34,720 bases of DNA from a virus, in the IMG/VR virus record IMGVR_UViG_3300027752_000054, positions 1-34,720 of that record; one strand, written 5' to 3'. Of this stretch, positions 6,517 to 13,554 are shown piece by piece (within the stretch, counting starts at the first letter, position 1; the number at the start of each line of letters is the position of its first letter). The position numbers and the translations under genes are program-made. The notes beneath the pieces were generated by a model. That model did not search any database. It was not told the origin of the DNA and saw nothing but the letters and a program-made list of their open reading frames with translations.

Positions 6517-7109
6517 TGTCTGATAAAATTGCGTTTGTACTAGGTAATGGCACTAGTAGGAAGTCTCTTAATCTACAAACATTAAAAACAAAAGGTATAA
6601 CGTATGGATGCAATGCGTTATATAGAGAATTTGTACCTGATCATTTAGTATGCGTTGACACTAAAATGATAATTGAACTTAGTGAAAAGTTATTTCAAAC
6701 AAAACACAGTGTTTGGTCCAACCGGAATAAACTAACAGAGCGAACTCCTAATATAAATATTATGAATCCAAACAAAGGGTGGAGTAGTGGTCCAACTGCA
6801 TTGCTACTTGCATCTCAAAAAGAACATAACGAAATATATGTATTAGGATTTGACTATGTTGGTAGTGGTGACAACAATCATCTAGTTAACAATATATATG
6901 CAGGTAGTAAAAACTATAAAAAAGCTAATGATAGAGCAACTTATTATGGAAACTGGCAAAGACAAACAATGATGTGTATAAATCAGCATCCAAAAACTAA
7001 ATACTATAGAGTGTTAACTTCCCTAGAAGACTATATACCAGATCATTTAAGGGAGTTATCTAACCTAACACATATAACATTTGAAGATTTTAATAAGAAT
7101 TTTCAATAA
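6516..7109 (+). CDS. Putative sialyltransferase-fold / DUF115-like protein in the head operon
   Basis: The 197-residue product begins with a Rossmann-type strand and loop (IAFVLGNGTSR, residues 5-15), then YGCNALYREFVPDHLVCVD (30-48). Near 90-95 it has SSGPTALLLA and near 107-113 IYVLGFDYVG. The order GNG-x-S, CN, SG followed by a helix, and a strand ending in G-[IF]-D-[FY] is that of GT42 bacterial sialyltransferases such as Campylobacter CstII and of DUF115/MptE-like proteins. A nucleotide-sugar or related nucleotide-binding role is therefore plausible, but the match is by eye and the acceptor is unknown. A capsid-modifying enzyme would fit the location; so would a cargo gene simply carried in the operon. 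It overlaps the preceding stop by one base (TAATG). Codon use looks AT-richer than gp23. Confidence 0.6.
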   Translation: MSDKIAFVLGNGTSRKSLNLQTLKTKGITYGCNALYREFVPDHLVCVDTKMIIELSEKLFQTKHSVWSNRNKLTERTPNINIMNPNKGWSSGPTALLLASQKEHNEIYVLGFDYVGSGDNNHLVNNIYAGSKNYKKANDRATYYGNWQRQTMMCINQHPKTKYYRVLTSLEDYIPDHLRELSNLTHITFEDFNKNFQ

Positions 7110-7119
7110 GATAACTATA

Positions 7120-7143
7120 AAACGAGCTGTTTTGAGCCCGTTT
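7120..7143 (+). terminator. Weak terminator-like hairpin
   Basis: AAACGAGC (7120-7127) can pair with GCCCGTTT (7136-7143), with a single A-C mismatch, around an 8-base loop TGTTTTGA. Only three T residues end the stem, so termination would be inefficient. It stands between the 197-aa gene and a late promoter candidate, which supports a transcription-unit boundary. Confidence 0.3.
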
Positions 7144-7165
7144 AACACCTATATTTTCAATTAAG

Positions 7166-7173
7166 TGTAAATA
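7166..7173 (+). promoter_or_regulatory. Possible late promoter TGTAAATA before the prohead-core gene
   Basis: TGTAAATA matches seven of eight consensus positions and lies 33 bases upstream of the ATG at 7207. The same variant occurs at 33912-33919. It would drive the core, protease, scaffold and capsid genes. Confidence 0.45.
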
Positions 7174-7206
7174 TAATAGACAGCCTTGCTAATAAAGGAG
7201 AATAAC

Positions 7207-8187
7207 ATGACTGATCGCAATAAGTTTGAAGAAATGCTTGAGCGTCTCGTAAACGAAGACAAAGAAGGTGCAGAAGCACTTTTCCATGAAATCGTAGTTG
7301 AGAAATCAAGAGATATATATGAATCACTACTAGAAGACGAAGATGAAGTAGAAGAAACAACTGATGAAGAAGTTGATGAAGCATCTGACGAAGAAGTAGA
7401 AGAAGATGAAGAACTAGACGAAGATGCAGACCTAGATGAAACCACAGACGAAGAAGTAGAAGAAGGCTTCTTTGGTGAAGGTGATCCAGTTGACGACATG
7501 ACGATGGACATTGAAATGCCATCTGATGATGACGAAGGCGGAATGGACATGGACATGGACCCAGAAATGGGCGACGATGACATGGGCATGGGCGACGAAG
7601 AAGGTGACGTAGAAGATCGTGTTGCTGACTTAGAAGACGAGCTAGAAGCATTAAAAGCAGAATTTGAAGCCATGATGGGCGACGAAGCTGGTGAAGAAGG
7701 CGACGAAGACGAAATGGACATGGACGGCGAAATGCCAATGGACATGGATTCAGAAGAAGGCGACGACGAAGCTGAAGAAGAAGCATATGCATTTGAAACA
7801 GCAGACGAAGAAGTTGAAGAATCACGTAAGCCACAAACAGCAAAATCAGCAAGTGAAGTAATGCGTGAATATGCAGACAAAGTATCACCAAAAATGGGTG
7901 ACAACGGCGCAAACACAAAATCTACAATTGCAAAGCCAAACAATATGGGCGGCACAAGTGCTAACATAGTTAAAGGCGGCGACGGCGGAACAGGCGGAAC
8001 ACAAGGTGGACTATCTGCTCCAACAGCAAAGCCAATGAATACCAAGAACGTAAACGTTGTTGGTGCAAAGGGTGCGACAAAAATGTCTGCACAACCTGGT
8101 CACGGCGCTGAAAAGAAGTCAAAGCCAGAGACAGCCGATAAGGGTGCAAGTTCACCTCTAAACGGTGCTCCAAAAAGAGCAAAGTAA
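7207..8187 (+). CDS. Acidic prohead core protein (gp67/gp68-like position)
   Basis: The 326-residue product lies directly before gp21 in the place of T4 gp67 and gp68, small core proteins that help form the scaffold and set head shape. The N-terminal 40 residues form a charged helix with EGAEALFHEIVVEKSRDIYE, similar in pattern to gp67. Residues about 43-160 are very acidic, with repeats of the type TDEEVEE and Met-Asp clusters. A short heptad helix follows (VADLEDELEALKAEFEAM), then more acidic sequence. The C-terminal 120 residues switch to basic, Gly/Lys/Thr-rich sequence. I chose ATG 7207, 6 bases after AAAGGAG (7194-7200), over an in-frame TTG at 7186 that lies upstream of the ribosome site. 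Many Glu residues after a hydrophobic residue could be cut by gp21. It is several times longer than T4 gp67 (about 80 residues). Confidence 0.75.
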   Translation: MTDRNKFEEMLERLVNEDKEGAEALFHEIVVEKSRDIYESLLEDEDEVEETTDEEVDEASDEEVEEDEELDEDADLDETTDEEVEEGFFGEGDPVDDMTMDIEMPSDDDEGGMDMDMDPEMGDDDMGMGDEEGDVEDRVADLEDELEALKAEFEAMMGDEAGEEGDEDEMDMDGEMPMDMDSEEGDDEAEEEAYAFETADEEVEESRKPQTAKSASEVMREYADKVSPKMGDNGANTKSTIAKPNNMGGTSANIVKGGDGGTGGTQGGLSAPTAKPMNTKNVNVVGAKGATKMSAQPGHGAEKKSKPETADKGASSPLNGAPKRAK

Positions 8188-8196
8188 GGACTGATG

Positions 8197-8820
8197 ATGA
8201 ATTTACTAAGTGAGAGTTTGAGTTTTGACCAAGCCAGAGTGATTGTTGAGTCTGCTAATGACGGCAAAGATCTTTATATGAAAGGTATTTGCATTCAAGG
8301 AGGAGTACGCAACGCTAACCAGCGTGTTTATCCCGTAAATGAGATTAGCAGGGCTGTCACCACGCTCAGCGAGCAAATTGGAAATGGTTTCTCGGTCTTA
8401 GGCGAAGTAGATCATCCAGAAGGACTTAATATTAACATAGACCGCGTAAGCCATATGATTACAGATATGTGGATGGATGGCCCAAACGGTTATGGTAAAC
8501 TAAAAATACTACCGACACCGATGGGACAACTAGTTAAAACAATGCTGGAAAGCGGAGTTAAACTAGGCGTCTCATCGCGTGGTAGCGGTAATGTAAGCGA
8601 AGATGGTAGCGGCAACGTTACTGACTTTGAAATCATTACTGTAGATGTAGTTGCCCAGCCTAGTGCTCCGGGCGCCTACCCAACACCAATTTACGAACAC
8701 CTTATGAATACCCGCGGAGGTTATAAGGCGTTCCAAGCATCTAGGGAATTACAAGGCGACAAAAAGGCACAGAAATATTTAAAAGAGAGCTTATTAGATG
8801 TAATAAGCAAACTCCGCTAA
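8197..8820 (+). CDS. 21: Prohead core protease gp21
   Basis: This 207-residue protein matches the T4 gp21 head-maturation serine protease, which degrades the scaffold and trims gp23 after Glu residues. Motifs are the N-terminal block GICIQGGVRNANQRVYP, the catalytic His block GEVDHPEG (H73 counting from this ATG), VSHMI, and the catalytic Ser block GVKLGVSSRGSG (S126 or S127), then VDVVAQPSAPGAYPTPIYE. The fold is shared with herpesvirus assemblin. Two ATGs are in tandem, at 8194 and 8197. I prefer 8197 because it lies 6 bases from AAGGA (8186-8190); 8194 would be only 3 bases away. The 3' part encodes a charged helical tail that may tether the enzyme to the core. It follows the core gene after 9 bases and precedes gp22 by 20. 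Confidence 0.95.
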   Translation: MNLLSESLSFDQARVIVESANDGKDLYMKGICIQGGVRNANQRVYPVNEISRAVTTLSEQIGNGFSVLGEVDHPEGLNINIDRVSHMITDMWMDGPNGYGKLKILPTPMGQLVKTMLESGVKLGVSSRGSGNVSEDGSGNVTDFEIITVDVVAQPSAPGAYPTPIYEHLMNTRGGYKAFQASRELQGDKKAQKYLKESLLDVISKLR

Positions 8821-8840
8821 CTAGGAGAGGATATAAAGAA

Positions 8841-9935
8841 ATGTTAGACCAACTAAAATCACTCTTCGAAAACTCAGCACTATCGGAAGAGGTGCGTTCA
8901 GAATTAGAAGAAGCATGGAATGCAAAAGTAAACGAAAATCGTTTACAGGCCACCGCAGAACTACGTGAAGAATTTGCTAAAAAGTATGCACATGACAAAA
9001 CAACAATGGTGGAAGCCATTGATGCAATGTTAAGTGAAAAACTAGCAGAAGAAATTGCAGAGTTCCACGATGACCGTAAGCAACTAGCAGAAGCGAAAGC
9101 CAAGTATGCAGTTGCACAGCGTAAAAATGCCAATCTAATGAAAAACTTTGTTTCAGAGCAACTCGCAAAAGAAATCAAAGAACTACATTCAGATCAAAAA
9201 GTAACAGCTGACAAGTTTGTTGCTCTAGAAGAGTTTGTAGTAGAATCACTTGCAAAAGAACTTGCAGAGTTTTACGAAGATAAGAAAGACCTTGCCGAAA
9301 CAAAAGTACGTTTAGTACGTGAAGGCAAAGCTCACGTTAACAAAGTCAAATCAGACTTTATTAAGAAAAGTGCAGCATTAGTATCAGAAGCAGTGTCAAA
9401 AGGACTTAAGAAAGAAATTTCAGCACTTAAAGAAGATATTGATCAAGCACGTGAAAACGATTTTGGCCGCAAGCTATTCGAAGCATTTGCTAACGAATAT
9501 CAAATGAGTTATTTGAATGAGAATTCAGAAACCTCAAAACTGCTTAAAGTTGTAGATACAAAAAATAAACAGATTGTAGAAGCACGTACAGCAGCAGCCA
9601 AAGCAATTAAGATTGCAGAAAGTAAGACAAATGAGGTCAAAATGATCACTGAGTCAAACTCACGCAAAGATATTATCAGTAGTTTGATCTCACCATTGAG
9701 TAAAGATCAACGTGATATTATGACAGACTTACTGGAATCGGTACAAACTACAAAGCTACGCTCACAGTTTGACAAATACCTACCATCGGTTATCAACGAT
9801 AATAGTCCAGCGAAGAAGAAGGCAGTACTAGCAGAAGGCAGAGAAATAACAGGCAACAGAACACAAATCAATGACATACAAGCAGACGTAGACTCAAACA
9901 ATGTAGTCGATCTAAAACGTCTAGCTGGATTATAA
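8841..9935 (+). CDS. 22: Prohead scaffold protein gp22
   Basis: The 364-residue product is almost wholly charged helix, as expected of the T4 gp22 scaffolding core around which gp23 assembles. Three internal repeats are visible, each containing a phrase like LAEEIAEFHDDRKQLAE, near residues 69-84, 111-126 and 138-155. They predict coiled coil. The family block NDFGRKLFEAFANEYQ lies near 206-222, and the C-terminus ends in VVDLKRLAGL, a form typical of gp22 in marine T4-like phages. Sites of the form L-x-E or I-x-E occur along the chain, consistent with gp21 digestion. GGAGAGG (8824-8830) precedes the ATG by 10 bases. gp23 follows after 12 bases. Confidence 0.92.
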   Translation: MLDQLKSLFENSALSEEVRSELEEAWNAKVNENRLQATAELREEFAKKYAHDKTTMVEAIDAMLSEKLAEEIAEFHDDRKQLAEAKAKYAVAQRKNANLMKNFVSEQLAKEIKELHSDQKVTADKFVALEEFVVESLAKELAEFYEDKKDLAETKVRLVREGKAHVNKVKSDFIKKSAALVSEAVSKGLKKEISALKEDIDQARENDFGRKLFEAFANEYQMSYLNENSETSKLLKVVDTKNKQIVEARTAAAKAIKIAESKTNEVKMITESNSRKDIISSLISPLSKDQRDIMTDLLESVQTTKLRSQFDKYLPSVINDNSPAKKKAVLAEGREITGNRTQINDIQADVDSNNVVDLKRLAGL

Positions 9936-9947
9936 AAGGAGAAACCA

Positions 9948-11120
9948 ATGTCAGAACTACTAGAATCCCGCTGGCAGGATACGAAAAACGCACTACTTGA
10001 AGGCCTACAAGGCAACAAGAAAGCTGTAATGGCAACAGCACTAGAAAACACTCGTCGTTATCTATCTGAAACCGCTACTGCTGGTGCTACATCTGCCGGT
10101 AACATCGCAACACTTAACCGTGTGATCCTCCCAGTGATCAGACGTGTTATGCCAACTGTTATCGCTAACGAAATTGTTGGTGTTCAGCCAATGACTGGCC
10201 CAGTTGGTCAAATTCACACGCTACGTGTTCGCTACAGCGACACAGCAGGCACAGGCGCATCAGGCGCAGTTGCTGGTGAAGAAGCACTATCACCGTTCAA
10301 AATTGCTGAAGCATATTCAGGTAACGCTACAACTGCAAAAGCAGATGCAACAGCGGCACTTGAAGGCGCAGCTGGAAACAGACTAAGTATCCAGATCATG
10401 AAGCAAACTGTTGAAGCTAAAACACGTAAGCTATCAGCACGTTGGACATTCGAAGCCGCACAAGACGCACAGTCACAGCACGGCATCGACGTTGAAGCAG
10501 AAATCATGGCAGCACTTGCTCAAGAGATTACTGCTGAGATTGACCAAGAGGTCCTAGCATCTCTTAACACACTAGCTGGTACAGGTACAGATACTTATAA
10601 CCAAGCAGCAGTTAGTGGTACAGCAACTTTTGTTGGTGACGAACATGCTGCACTTGCAGTACTAGTTAACCGTGCAGCTAACCGCATCGCACAGCGTACA
10701 CGCCGTGGCGCAGGTAACTGGGCAGTTGTATCACCAGCAATCCTAACAGTTCTACAAAGTGCTACAACTTCAGCATTTGCACGTACAACTGAAGGTACTT
10801 TTGAAGCACCAACTAACACTAAAATGGTTGGTACATTGAACAACGCAATGAAGATCTACGTAAACACATATGCATCAGATGATGATGTACTAGTTGGATA
10901 CAAAGGTTCAAGTGAATCAGATGCAGCAGCATTCTATTGCCCATACATCCCACTTATGTCTTCAGGTGTTGTCCTAGATCCAAGTACATTCGAACCAACA
11001 GTTTCGTTCATGACACGTTATGGATATGTTGAGCTATCGAACACTGCTTCGTCTCTAGGTAATGCAGCTGACTACTTGGAAAAAGTAGAAGTAAATGCAG
11101 GCAACCTAAGCTTCAGTTAA
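9948..11120 (+). CDS. 23: Major capsid protein gp23
   Basis: This 390-residue protein is the T4-type HK97-fold shell protein. The block after the propeptide reads ILPVIRRVMPTVIANEIVGV, followed by QPMTGPVGQIHTLRVRYSD, the hallmark of gp23. A gp21 site (L39-S40-E41, then T42) predicts removal of a 41-residue propeptide; T4 cuts after residue 65 of 521. Also seen are SARWTFEAAQD (near 165), the RTRRGAGNWAVVSPA block (near 245-260) and a C-terminal FMTRYGYVELSN. At 390 residues it is clearly shorter than T4 gp23, so an insertion domain may be missing or small. The ribosome site AAGGAG (9936-9941) is strong, 6 bases before the ATG. Codons are richer in C-ending forms than in neighbouring genes, fitting high expression. 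A strong terminator follows. Confidence 0.96.
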   Translation: MSELLESRWQDTKNALLEGLQGNKKAVMATALENTRRYLSETATAGATSAGNIATLNRVILPVIRRVMPTVIANEIVGVQPMTGPVGQIHTLRVRYSDTAGTGASGAVAGEEALSPFKIAEAYSGNATTAKADATAALEGAAGNRLSIQIMKQTVEAKTRKLSARWTFEAAQDAQSQHGIDVEAEIMAALAQEITAEIDQEVLASLNTLAGTGTDTYNQAAVSGTATFVGDEHAALAVLVNRAANRIAQRTRRGAGNWAVVSPAILTVLQSATTSAFARTTEGTFEAPTNTKMVGTLNNAMKIYVNTYASDDDVLVGYKGSSESDAAAFYCPYIPLMSSGVVLDPSTFEPTVSFMTRYGYVELSNTASSLGNAADYLEKVEVNAGNLSFS

Positions 11121-11140
11121 GTTTAAACTTACATACTTTT

Positions 11141-11167
11141 AAAATAGGCCCTACGGGGCCTATTTTT
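11141..11167 (+). terminator. Intrinsic terminator after gp23, UACG tetraloop
   Basis: AAAATAGGCCC (11141-11151) pairs perfectly over 11 bp with GGGCCTATTTT (11156-11166). The loop is TACG closed by C-G, one of the extra-stable UNCG tetraloops, and the stem ends in five T residues. It closes the head operon. Because A residues precede the stem, it may also work on the other strand. Confidence 0.9.
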
Positions 11168-11169
11168 AT

Positions 11170-11182
11170 GATAAGTACTTAT
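11170..11182 (+). promoter_or_regulatory. Palindrome ATAAGTACTTAT and weak late-promoter-like box before the small gene
   Basis: The 12-base perfect palindrome ATAAGTACTTAT (11171-11182) lies between the gp23 terminator and the ribosome site AGGAG (11183-11187). Its left part, GATAAGTA (11170-11177), matches six of eight late-promoter positions. It could start transcription of the 65-aa gene beyond the terminator or act as a small operator or hairpin. Confidence 0.3.
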
Positions 11183-11197
11183 AGGAGTAACATAACT

Positions 11198-11395
11198 ATG
11201 CCAACAGGAACTATATACAAATACAATAAAGTTAGAAAGTTTAGCGTCATTAGACCTAAAGACTGGAAAACAAATCTCCAAGATGTACTTTTTAGTACAG
11301 TAAGTTTTGATTGCAAACTAGGAGATCATGTACAATACGATCACGTATTACGCAACGGCAAACGTTATGCCGAAAACTTAAGAAAGATATCCTGA
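11198..11395 (+). CDS. Small divergent cold-shock-domain-like protein
   Basis: The 65-residue product starts MPTGTIYKYNKVRKFSVIRP and continues with QDVLFSTVSFDCKLGDHV and NGKRYAENLRKI. The order of elements resembles a cold-shock domain: GT-[IV]-x-x-[FY]-N, then a basic FSVI in place of GFGFI (RNP1-like), DVLF in place of DVFVH (RNP2-like), G-x-x-V-x-[FY], and a final A-x-N-[LV]. Key RNP1 glycines and the RNP2 His are absent, so nucleic-acid binding is uncertain. If real it would be a small OB-fold RNA- or ssDNA-binding protein. I chose ATG 11198 behind AGGAG (11183-11187); the in-frame ATG at 11168 overlaps the gp23 terminator. It lies alone between a terminator and a late promoter. Confidence 0.5.
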   Translation: MPTGTIYKYNKVRKFSVIRPKDWKTNLQDVLFSTVSFDCKLGDHVQYDHVLRNGKRYAENLRKIS

Positions 11396-11418
11396 TAATA
11401 ACCCAATATTAGAAAAAG

Positions 11419-11426
11419 GATAAATA
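11419..11426 (+). promoter_or_regulatory. Late promoter candidate GATAAATA for the structural/fibre operon
   Basis: GATAAATA matches seven of eight late consensus positions and is followed by CTATT. It lies 85 bases before the ATG at 11512, leaving a leader of about 75 bases. It probably drives the genes from 11512 to 22956. Confidence 0.6.
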
Positions 11427-11446
11427 CTATTGTAGGTATAAACGGG

Positions 11447-11482
11447 CCTCAATAATGAGGACTTATGCAGAATACCATCTGC
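11447..11482 (+). other. Leader with two small hairpins
   Basis: CCTCA (11447-11451) can pair with TGAGG (11456-11460), and GCAGA (11467-11471) with TCTGC (11478-11482). Both are 5-bp stems in the leader of the 211-aa gene, between its promoter and AGGAG (11501-11505). They may stabilise the 5' end of the long message; alone each is weak. Confidence 0.3.
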
Positions 11483-11511
11483 GTAGACCTAGAACGTCAA
11501 AGGAGAAGACA

Positions 11512-12147
11512 ATGGGAAGACCATTAAATAAAAGATATTTCGGAGCACCAACAACGGCTGGCGACGAAATCAAAATACAGTTCCACAACGGAACTTCATC
11601 AGTAAACGGTTATATTGTTAAGCAACTTGGAAGTAAGAAATTCCGTTGCACAGATGGTATAATTGAAAAAGATTGTTTCTTAGTAGACAAAGCAGCGGGT
11701 ACTATTGCAGCAGGCGAAATGAGTATTGTAGTTAAAGACGATGCAGGCGCCGTAAAGCAAGTTACTAAAATCTCAGGACACAAAGTAACACTAGATTCAG
11801 GTGCAAGTATTGCTTGGAACTTCTCAGATGCAGCCGATGATGCAGCAGTTGAGATGGAAGAAGCTGGTAATGCAGGAGTTGCAGCAGTTGCAGTAACAGC
11901 AGTAACAGCAGCAAATCCAGGCAATGTTACAACAGGCGTAGCACATGGCTTAGTAACCGGCGACAGAGTAAGATTTGCTGGCGTAGTTGGTATGGTTGAG
12001 CTTAATGCTAACGTAGTATATGCAGCCACAGTTATAGATACTACACACTTTACAATTGGTGTTAATACAACTGGATACACTACTTACGTAAGTGGCGGTA
12101 CAGTAACACAAGTAGAAGCAGACGCAGACGTGTTCGAAGCCGATTAA
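11512..12147 (+). CDS. Virion structural protein with C-terminal E1-FCCH-like domain
   Basis: The 211-residue product starts MGRPLNKRYFG, an N-terminus I associate with structural proteins of marine T4-like phages. Residues about 15-120 look beta-rich, with GYIVKQLGSKKFRCTDG near 32-48. After an Ala-rich linker, residues about 140-205 have TAANPGNVTTGVAHGLVTGD, then a strand block with FAGVVGMVELNANVVYAA and FTIGVNTTGYT, and a closing GGTVTQ. This is the signature of the small beta domain called E1 FCCH-like in many phage tail and fibre proteins (strand, AHGL-x-x-GD turn, GM-x-x-LN, then FTI). The start at 11512 sits 6 bases after AAAGGAG. An in-frame ATG at 11455 would precede the ribosome site and is rejected. 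The exact virion location is unknown. Confidence 0.7.
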   Translation: MGRPLNKRYFGAPTTAGDEIKIQFHNGTSSVNGYIVKQLGSKKFRCTDGIIEKDCFLVDKAAGTIAAGEMSIVVKDDAGAVKQVTKISGHKVTLDSGASIAWNFSDAADDAAVEMEEAGNAGVAAVAVTAVTAANPGNVTTGVAHGLVTGDRVRFAGVVGMVELNANVVYAATVIDTTHFTIGVNTTGYTTYVSGGTVTQVEADADVFEAD

Positions 12148-12157
12148 GGAGACTTAA

Positions 12158-13207
12158 ATGGCTGAACGCATTAATCGCATAGGTACTGACAAGTACACAA
12201 TTACTGTTAACCCTAGTGGAGAGATTGTTCTTGACACTGGGGCAACCGGTAAAGTTACTATTACTGGTAGCTTGGATGTAGTAGGGGATATTACACAAAC
12301 AGAGGTCAACGAAGTTGTTGTACGTGATAAAACTATTACAATCAACAGCGGCGATGCAGGCGGCGATGCAGGTATTACTGATTTAAGTGATGGCTACGGT
12401 AAAGCTGCTGGTATTATAATTGATCGCGGTCCTGATGCGAATAATGCGAGAATCTTCTATGATGAAGATATAAAGACCATACGCAATGGTGCAGAGCCTG
12501 TTAATGAAGGTGCGTTTATTTTTAAACTATCCACTGGTGATTATGCAGGTATCCATACTAGTAGTATTGTTACAGATACAAATCAAAACTTGTATTTAAT
12601 AGGTGGCGGTACTGGTGTTGTTAGTGTTGTTGGTACAACCGACTACGAAAAACAAATATGGGACTACACAGGTAGCAATATTACAGCTAACCCTGCAACA
12701 GCAGATAAATTGGATCAGCCAGATGACGATGATGCTCTTGTTAACGCAAGAGGCTTGCTTGATTATGTAAAAGGTTATTTTACATATAACTTCCAAGATA
12801 AAATCACAACTGGCTCAATAACACCAACTAGCGTACAAGTGTACGACAGTGAAACAGGCGGCGGCACAAGTAGAGTTGAGATTAAATCTGACAACTCAAT
12901 TATTGCTACTTTCTTTGAAACTAGAGTTGAGTTTGAAGACTTACGATTTGACGATAACATTATTACCAGCAACGGTATTAACAGTGACATTGTTTTAAAA
13001 GGCTCAGGTACAGGTGTAGTATCACTAGATGGTTGGCAGAACTTTACAGTACAAGCTGATCCAGCAACTACACCTTCAGAAGGTACAACACTATATAGTA
13101 AAACACTAGGCGACGGCGGCACGGGGTTATTCTTTATAAACTCCGACGGCACAACAGACGAACTGGTAAGCAGAAATAAAGCATTGCTTTACAGTATTAT
13201 TTTTTAA
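12158..13207 (+). CDS. Tail-fibre-like virion structural protein
   Basis: The 349-residue product is beta-rich, with few Cys or long helices. Residues about 33-60 have GKVTITGSLDVVGDITQTEV followed by VRDKTITINSG, then ITDLSDGYGKAAGIIIDRGP. A matching module occurs in the 3580-aa protein (near 30680-30860), where DLTVNGDTTTINSTTLTVDD is followed by AAANGAGITVDG. Such modules are frequent in long fibre and whisker-type proteins of marine T4-like phages. Later segments carry alternating Gly/Asp/Ser strands (IYDSETGGG-type and SDIVLKGSGTGVVSLDG). The ribosome site AAGGAG (12146-12151) overlaps the preceding stop codon, so the two genes are translated together. A role in the adsorption apparatus is inferred from composition and neighbours. 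Confidence 0.65.
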   Translation: MAERINRIGTDKYTITVNPSGEIVLDTGATGKVTITGSLDVVGDITQTEVNEVVVRDKTITINSGDAGGDAGITDLSDGYGKAAGIIIDRGPDANNARIFYDEDIKTIRNGAEPVNEGAFIFKLSTGDYAGIHTSSIVTDTNQNLYLIGGGTGVVSVVGTTDYEKQIWDYTGSNITANPATADKLDQPDDDDALVNARGLLDYVKGYFTYNFQDKITTGSITPTSVQVYDSETGGGTSRVEIKSDNSIIATFFETRVEFEDLRFDDNIITSNGINSDIVLKGSGTGVVSLDGWQNFTVQADPATTPSEGTTLYSKTLGDGGTGLFFINSDGTTDELVSRNKALLYSIIF

Positions 13208-13218
13208 GGAACGACAAC

Positions 13219-13551
13219 ATGGCAATAGTAAACGCAGCAGTATTAACAACAGACACAACGCTGTTAACTGTTCCAGCTGGAAAGAAGTATGCATTGACTA
13301 CACTTCTTGTATGTAATACCGGCCAGGATGACGGAACAGGAAGCAACGATACTAAAGTTGATGTACATGTAATACCTAATGGATCAACAAAAAGTACAAC
13401 TAATCTGATATTAAATGATTTAGATATTGCCGCTGCTGATACGTTTACATTTTCAGCGGAACGACTAATCTTAGAAGCAGGCGACAGAGTTATGCTAGTA
13501 GGAGCAGCGCCGACTAACCTAACAGCAACATTGAGTTATTTGGAAGTTTAA
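13219..13551 (+). CDS. Small beta-sandwich-like structural protein
   Basis: The 110-residue product has the pattern of one beta-sandwich domain: ALTTLLVCNTGQDDG, then DVHVIPNGSTKS, LNDLDIAAADTFTF, and LEAGDRVMLVGAAP near the end. Proteins with the order tissue-like NT, HVIPNG and L-x-x-GD-x-[IV] occur among phage head-fibre or tail accessory proteins, but I cannot assign one. It stands 11 bases after the fibre-like gene with AAGGA (13206-13210) before the ATG, and 3 bases before the giant gene, so all three are likely co-translated. It might be an adaptor for the giant protein; that is inference from order only. Confidence 0.65.
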   Translation: MAIVNAAVLTTDTTLLTVPAGKKYALTTLLVCNTGQDDGTGSNDTKVDVHVIPNGSTKSTTNLILNDLDIAAADTFTFSAERLILEAGDRVMLVGAAPTNLTATLSYLEV

Positions 13552-13554
13552 TAA

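Noticed and set aside
6516-7109. 6-hydroxymethylpterin pyrophosphokinase (MptE) assignment
   Set aside because: Only the GNG-x-S strand and a later G-x-D strand are shared. The motif set is common to several nucleotide-binding folds, so a specific enzyme name is not justified.
7120-7143. Strong intrinsic terminator after the 197-aa gene
   Set aside because: The stem has a mismatch and only three T residues. It is kept as a weak candidate only.
7161-8045. 294-codon Ser-rich open frame and a 253-codon Leu/Arg-rich frame on the minus strand
   Set aside because: Both are reverse readings of the GAA/GAC-rich acidic core gene, which explains the Ser, Ser-Ser-Pro and Leu-Arg composition.
11455-11511. 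Upstream ATG extending the 211-aa structural protein by 19 residues
   Set aside because: The clear ribosome site AAAGGAG lies after it and 6 bases before the ATG at 11512. The extra segment is part of a hairpin-forming leader.
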